In this document: positions 59,904-64,000 of the stretch, piece after piece
Layout of the letters: each line of letters opens with the position of its first letter
How positions within the stretch are numbered: the stretch's first letter is position 1
Assembly (NCBI GenBank): GCA_947561715.1
Contig: OX387205.1
Coordinates: 6,701,001 to 6,765,000 of the forward strand
Length of the DNA stretch: 64,000 nt
Direction: 5' to 3'
From: Ascidia mentula
Taxonomy: Eukaryota > Chordata > Ascidiacea > Phlebobranchia > Ascidiidae
Program-made: the position numbers and the translations under genes
Notes under the pieces: generated by a model
Seen by the model: the letters and a program-made list of their open reading frames with translations, nothing else
What the model was told of the DNA's origin: nothing
Databases searched by the model: none

Positions 59904-62900
59904 ATGCCTGGAAGTGAAGGAGGTCAATCCTTTTCATCACCAATATCTAGGCACCAAGTAGTGCTGAAAAAACATGCAGCACCTTCAATGATCCAACTGA
60001 AGCATGACAAAGAATTACTGAATGACTGGTATAAGACTGCTGAAAATGCAATCATGTACAAAGATATTTCATTGGTTAATTCTGTTTCAAAACGTATTGA
60101 AGAAGTTTCAACTCGCTTGATAAACACATACTCTAAGCTTTTAGAGTGGGTACCATCAGGTGAAAGGCATGATGACTTTCAACTACAGTTACAGGAAGTC
60201 ATTCAATGTAAGAAGGAAATGGAAGCAAGAATTGGTCAGTTTCAAACGAATTTCAAAATTCAGGTTGGAGAGAACATTGATGTTAGTTCTTCGTCATTCG
60301 TTACATCTCCAGTTGCTGTTCGTACTTTTCCGGCTGTGCAACAGGCCCGAAGTGCGAGGACGAGCTCTTCCAAGTCTACCCATTTTTCAAGAAGCTCTAC
60401 AAAGACACAGGGAAGTACATCATCCAGTGTAAAGCGGTTGGAAGCAAAGGTTCGTCTTGAAAAGGCTCAAGTGAGATCACGGCATGTTGAGAAAACACAA
60501 CAAATTGAACATGAAAAACAACAACTTGAACATGAAAAACAAAAACTTGAAGCTCAAAGGCAAACACTAGCAGCACAGTGTGAAATTGAAGAAGCTGAAG
60601 CAGAAGTTAAAATTTGGGAGGCAGCTTCTAATGTGTCTCCAGATGATGGGAAAATGAGATCAAATGAAACCGATATTCCAAAACCTTTTCATAATGGTCT
60701 TGCTGAAGAAAATGAAGTTCTATTGTTGAAGCCCTGCAAGTCCAAGTACACCTCTCCGCTGGACAAAGCTGACACAGCAAACCCATCTAAAGCAGAAACT
60801 GTACAACCTGAAAGTGCTGTTGTGCGTGGAATAATGGCTGCAGTTGGTGATGCAATGTCTACACCAAAAACAGATTCACTGAAATTTCATGGAGAACCAA
60901 TGGATTATTGGCCATTTATCAGAAGTTTCGAAGCCACTATTGAAAAGAAGGCACCTTCTGATCGAGTAAAGATGAACTATCTAATGAATTATTGCAAAGG
61001 AAAAGCTTACTCATTAATTGAGCATTGTACAGTTATGCCACCTGAATTGGGATATGCTCAAGCTCAAAGCATTCTATATGACAATTTCGGAAAACCATAC
61101 ATAGTGTCAAGAGCCTTTGTTCGCCAACTTACAAGTGGTCCAAATCTCAAACCAGATGATTCTGATGGTTTGCAGCAGTTTGCTACTTCACTGCGCAAAT
61201 GTCTTTTGATTTTGAAAGGCTTGGGAAATTTTAGTGATCTGAACACCACTGACAGGTTGGTTGAGTTGGTATTGAAGTTACCATACAACTCACAGAATTT
61301 GTGGAAACGTCGTGCGGCTACTATTCTCCGAGAAAAGGGTGAAGAAGCAAATTTCCAGCATTTAGTGGAGTTTGTTGAAGAAGAAGCAGAGGTTGCCAAC
61401 ACTGTTTTTGCAAAACTGCTGGTACCTCGCAAAAGAGAAGAAAGGAAGCCCCAGGACAAGCCACCCAAGAAGAGTTCTGTTCACACAGTTGTAACCAAGG
61501 CGAATAGAGCGCCCACACAGACCAGGTTTACAAAATCAGTTTCGAAGTGCTTGTTCTGCAGCCAAAGTCACTCCTTCGTTGACTGCCCTAGTTTGAAGAA
61601 AAAATCTGTTTCAGAAAGAGCCAACTGGTTTCGTGAGAAGTATTTATGTTTCAATTGCCTAAATCCTGGTCACATTGCAAAGCAGTGCAAAGAAGCTGTT
61701 ACTTGTTCTGTAGAAGGTTGTGGAAGAAAGCACCATGCATTATTGCATTTGCCTACAAGAAGTGCATCAGCTATAAGAAATCCTGATGCAAGAAATGTAA
61801 GTTCATCTGTAAGTGATGTGCCTTGTACAGGGAAGGTTTGTTGCAACACATCAAAGAATGGAAGGAGTGCATATATGAGTGTCCTACCTGTAAAGTTTGT
61901 TGCCAATGGCAGAGAATTTGAGTCCTATGCCTTTCTTGACATTGGGTCCGATGCTACGTTTTGTCACACAAAGCTAATCGAAAAACTTGGTTTAAAGGGA
62001 AAGTTTAAACGCATTCAAATGGATACACTTGGGCGGAGGCCAAAGATGCTAGAAGGAATTGGTGTTGATTTACAAGTGTTATCCATGGATGGCAATGAAG
62101 TCATCAACATTGAAGAAGCCATGTCCGTGGATCATATTCCAGTAAGTCCATACTCCTACCCAACTGACGAGGATCTACAGAGCTTGCCTCATCTAAAAGG
62201 TCTTGAGATGCCAAAGGTTGACAGTGAGGAAATTATGCTGTTAATTGGTACCGATACACCGTATGCTCATCGCACCTTGGAGATTCGAACTGGAGGGAAA
62301 AAGGAGCCATTTGCTGCGAGAACTCCACTGGGGTGGTCGTTGATTGGTCCATCACCAGATAAAGGGTATGTGCAAGCCAATCGAATCAGAACATTGGAAC
62401 TGGATCAAAGAATACAAAGGTCATGGTACCAAGATTTTTGTGAAGAACCTGGAGATTTGCAATTCCCCACATCTAAGGAAGACAGAAAGGTTTTAAAGTT
62501 TATGAAGGAAGAAGTTAAACATGTGGATGGACATTTTGTCCTACCTTTACCCAAGAGGAATAGCGTAAAATTACCTGAAGACAATTTAGTTTCAGCGCAA
62601 AAAAGATTGCTGTATTTGCAAAAGCGCTTGCAAAAGGATGACTTCCTTTGCAAAGGATATGTGGAAAGAATTCAAGAGTACATAGACAAAGGATATGCTG
62701 AACAGGTGCCAACTGAAGAACTACAAACAAGTGACCCCACGTGGTACCTTCCTCACCATCCAGTTTATCACCCACATAAACCAGACAAAGTCAGAGTCGT
62801 CTTTGATTGCGCTGCAACACAAAAAGGTGTGTCCTTAAACGATAGTCTCATGCAGGGTCCTGACCTTGTTAACAGTCTGGTCAGTGTGCTAACCCGCTTC

Positions 62901-63299
62901 CGAAAGAATCAAATTGCAATTGTTGGTGATGTGGAAGCTATGTTCCACCAAGTTAGAGTAAAGAAGAGCGATTCAAATTTACTGAGGTTTTTATGGTGGC
63001 CTGAAGGTGATCTCACAAAGAAGCCAACAGTTCACCGAATGTTAGTCCACATATTTGGAGCCACCTCATCCCCATGTATGGCTACATTCTGTTTGAAGCA
63101 CACCACTGAGGAATTTGGACATGAGTTTGACAAACATGTGTCTGAAATAGTGAAGCACAATTTTTATGTAGATGATTGTTTAGCATCTGCACCTACTGAA
63201 GAGGAAGCAATTAAGACTGTTTTCCAACTTTGTAAATTGCTACAAAGGGGATTTCAAACAGCCAAGCAGTTTTGGACCGGATCCCTGAAACTGAAATAG
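59904..63299 (+). CDS. BEL/Pao Gag-Pol polyprotein, element 3, truncated by frameshift in RT
   Basis: A start ATG at 59904, 55 bp after the LTR, opens 1131 codons ending at TAG 63297-63299. Visible in order: helical Gag N-terminus (1-120); charged coiled coil (about 178-245, with repeated HEKQ(Q/K)LE); DUF1759-like Gag core (about 326-500); zinc knuckles (about 549-561, and CX2CX4HX4C with Cys582, Cys585, His590, Cys595, then a Cys/His-rich VEGCGRKHH segment); DUF1758-like retropepsin with catalytic Asp679 in LDIGSD; and RT with Asp1009 in GDVEAMFHQ and FYVDD at 1087-1091. After GFQTAKQFW the frame leaves the family consensus and stops. The expected RT continuation is in frame +2 downstream, so the native polyprotein was about twice as long. 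A Gag-protease-RT product lacking RNase H and integrase could still be made. Confidence 0.93.
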   Translation: MPGSEGGQSFSSPISRHQVVLKKHAAPSMIQLKHDKELLNDWYKTAENAIMYKDISLVNSVSKRIEEVSTRLINTYSKLLEWVPSGERHDDFQLQLQEVIQCKKEMEARIGQFQTNFKIQVGENIDVSSSSFVTSPVAVRTFPAVQQARSARTSSSKSTHFSRSSTKTQGSTSSSVKRLEAKVRLEKAQVRSRHVEKTQQIEHEKQQLEHEKQKLEAQRQTLAAQCEIEEAEAEVKIWEAASNVSPDDGKMRSNETDIPKPFHNGLAEENEVLLLKPCKSKYTSPLDKADTANPSKAETVQPESAVVRGIMAAVGDAMSTPKTDSLKFHGEPMDYWPFIRSFEATIEKKAPSDRVKMNYLMNYCKGKAYSLIEHCTVMPPELGYAQAQSILYDNFGKPYIVSRAFVRQLTSGPNLKPDDSDGLQQFATSLRKCLLILKGLGNFSDLNTTDRLVELVLKLPYNSQNLWKRRAATILREKGEEANFQHLVEFVEEEAEVANTVFAKLLVPRKREERKPQDKPPKKSSVHTVVTKANRAPTQTRFTKSVSKCLFCSQSHSFVDCPSLKKKSVSERANWFREKYLCFNCLNPGHIAKQCKEAVTCSVEGCGRKHHALLHLPTRSASAIRNPDARNVSSSVSDVPCTGKVCCNTSKNGRSAYMSVLPVKFVANGREFESYAFLDIGSDATFCHTKLIEKLGLKGKFKRIQMDTLGRRPKMLEGIGVDLQVLSMDGNEVINIEEAMSVDHIPVSPYSYPTDEDLQSLPHLKGLEMPKVDSEEIMLLIGTDTPYAHRTLEIRTGGKKEPFAARTPLGWSLIGPSPDKGYVQANRIRTLELDQRIQRSWYQDFCEEPGDLQFPTSKEDRKVLKFMKEEVKHVDGHFVLPLPKRNSVKLPEDNLVSAQKRLLYLQKRLQKDDFLCKGYVERIQEYIDKGYAEQVPTEELQTSDPTWYLPHHPVYHPHKPDKVRVVFDCAATQKGVSLNDSLMQGPDLVNSLVSVLTRFRKNQIAIVGDVEAMFHQVRVKKSDSNLLRFLWWPEGDLTKKPTVHRMLVHIFGATSSPCMATFCLKHTTEEFGHEFDKHVSEIVKHNFYVDDCLASAPTEEEAIKTVFQLCKLLQRGFQTAKQFWTGSLKLK

Positions 63300-64000
63300 C
63301 AAAATCAATGAAAGATATCAGCCCGAAAGAAAGTGTCAAGGAAAGAGTGCTGGGCGTGTATTGGAATGTATTTGAGGACAAGTTTGGGTTTCGAACAAGA
63401 AGCTATATTGACGAACAAAGACTTACCAGAAGAAGACTATTGTCGGTCATTAATTCCCTATATGATCCTCTTGGTTTTGCAGCACCTGTTGTTTTAGTTG
63501 CAAAAAGAATCCAGCAAGAAGATATTCAGTTGAAGTTGGGCTGGGATGACACAATCCCAGAATTCCTGTCCGAAAAGTGGAAAAAATGGTGTGGTCAGCT
63601 GCCTGAACTTAAGCAGCTTTTATTGCCAAGATGTTTGAACCCACCAGATTTTGGAAGAGTGATTGAACGCCAAATCCACCATTTCTGTGATGCATCTGTA
63701 AATGGTTATGGATTTGTTACTTACCTTCGACAAGAGGATGAGAATCATTGTGTATATTGTTCTTTTCTGTGTGGAAAATCTAAGGTCACTCCACCAAAAA
63801 GTGAAAGCATTCCCAGATTGGAACTTGTTGCAGCTGTTCTTGCTGTTAAAGCTGACAAGTGGTTACATGAACACTTGGACTATCCTGATTGTAAATCTAC
63901 ATTTTGGACTGACTCAAGTGCTGTTCTTTTTAGCATTTCAAATGAGAGAAAGCGTTTTTCCACATTTGTGGCAAATCGTTTATCAAAAATACATCAGCAA
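63281..64000 (+). pseudogene. Continuation of element 3 Pol (RT connection and RNase H), out of frame
   Basis: The frame starting ATC at 63281 is open to the window end. It carries IPETEIAKSMK, KERVLGVYW, SLYDPLGFAAP, GWDD, HHFCDAS, RLEL, WTDSS and FVANRLSKIH. This is the normal continuation of the RT connection into RNase H, with catalytic acidic residues present. Compared with elements 1 and 2, about six codons after the GFxxxK motif are missing along with a change of frame, pointing to a short deletion not divisible by three between about 63268 and 63281. Integrase should follow beyond the window. Confidence 0.9.

Larger units (their letters stand above)
59179..64000 (+). mobile_element. 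BEL/Pao LTR retrotransposon, element 3 (5' part), nested in element 2
   Basis: The element consists of a 5' LTR (59179-59849), a short leader, Gag-Pol from 59904, and a frameshift near 63270-63281 with Pol continuing to the right edge. It starts TGTTACATCG exactly where the RT frame of the oppositely oriented element 2 breaks off. The left target-site flank is within ATCCCTT (59173-59178 plus the shared T). It is more AT-rich than elements 1 and 2 and clearly a different BEL/Pao lineage. Confidence 0.93.

Noticed and set aside
59904..64000. A separate host gene in the coiled-coil region of the right-hand ORF
   Set aside because: The coiled coil is continuous with the Gag core, zinc knuckles, protease and RT in one frame and has a counterpart in element 1.

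Overview
This is a eukaryotic, almost certainly invertebrate metazoan, repeat-rich region. The evidence is three BEL/Pao LTR retrotransposons with the family's usual domain order, spliceosomal-type exon borders, AATAAA signals, and a very large tandem satellite. Species cannot be read from the sequence. An arthropod or other invertebrate is my inference, because BEL/Pao elements are most abundant there. No bacterial genes, RNA genes or CRISPR arrays were seen.

Layout. (1) 1-4548: BEL/Pao element 1 on the minus strand. It has a 5' LTR (4053-4548), a leader with 30-31 bp tandem repeats, a gag N-terminal frame (3643-3879), and then a stop-free Gag-Pol frame from 3652 running off the left edge inside RNase H. 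(2) 4549-5119: what looks like a host exon on the minus strand (4590-5119) with acceptor and donor; element 1 sits in the adjoining intron. (3) 5120-6613: anonymous DNA with a five-copy 207 bp minisatellite. (4) About 6614-55666: a 49 kb, roughly 355-copy array of one 138 bp satellite monomer. It holds two sequence families (A to about 21.49 kb, then B), several higher-order repeat lengths, and four orientation switches giving the pattern + - + - +. (5) 55667-59178: BEL/Pao element 2 on the minus strand: 3' LTR, polypurine tract, and a Pol fragment running from the end of RT through RNase H and integrase. (6) 59179-64000: BEL/Pao element 3 on the plus strand, inserted into the RT gene of element 2: 5' LTR, Gag-Pol ORF, then a frameshift and continuation in another frame to the right edge.

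How it fits together. There is one probable host exon; everything else is repeats. The order of events at the right edge is readable: the satellite was there first, element 2 inserted into or beside it, and element 3 inserted into element 2. The array is the most striking object. Its period is exactly 46 codons and one frame is open on each strand for kilobases, so very long 'proteins' (up to 1371 codons) appear on both strands. I treat these as by-products of a stop-poor monomer whose period is divisible by three, not as genes. The orientation switches occur at two junction types, each present twice. Block-wise similarity shows that each second copy arose by duplicating an already inverted block.
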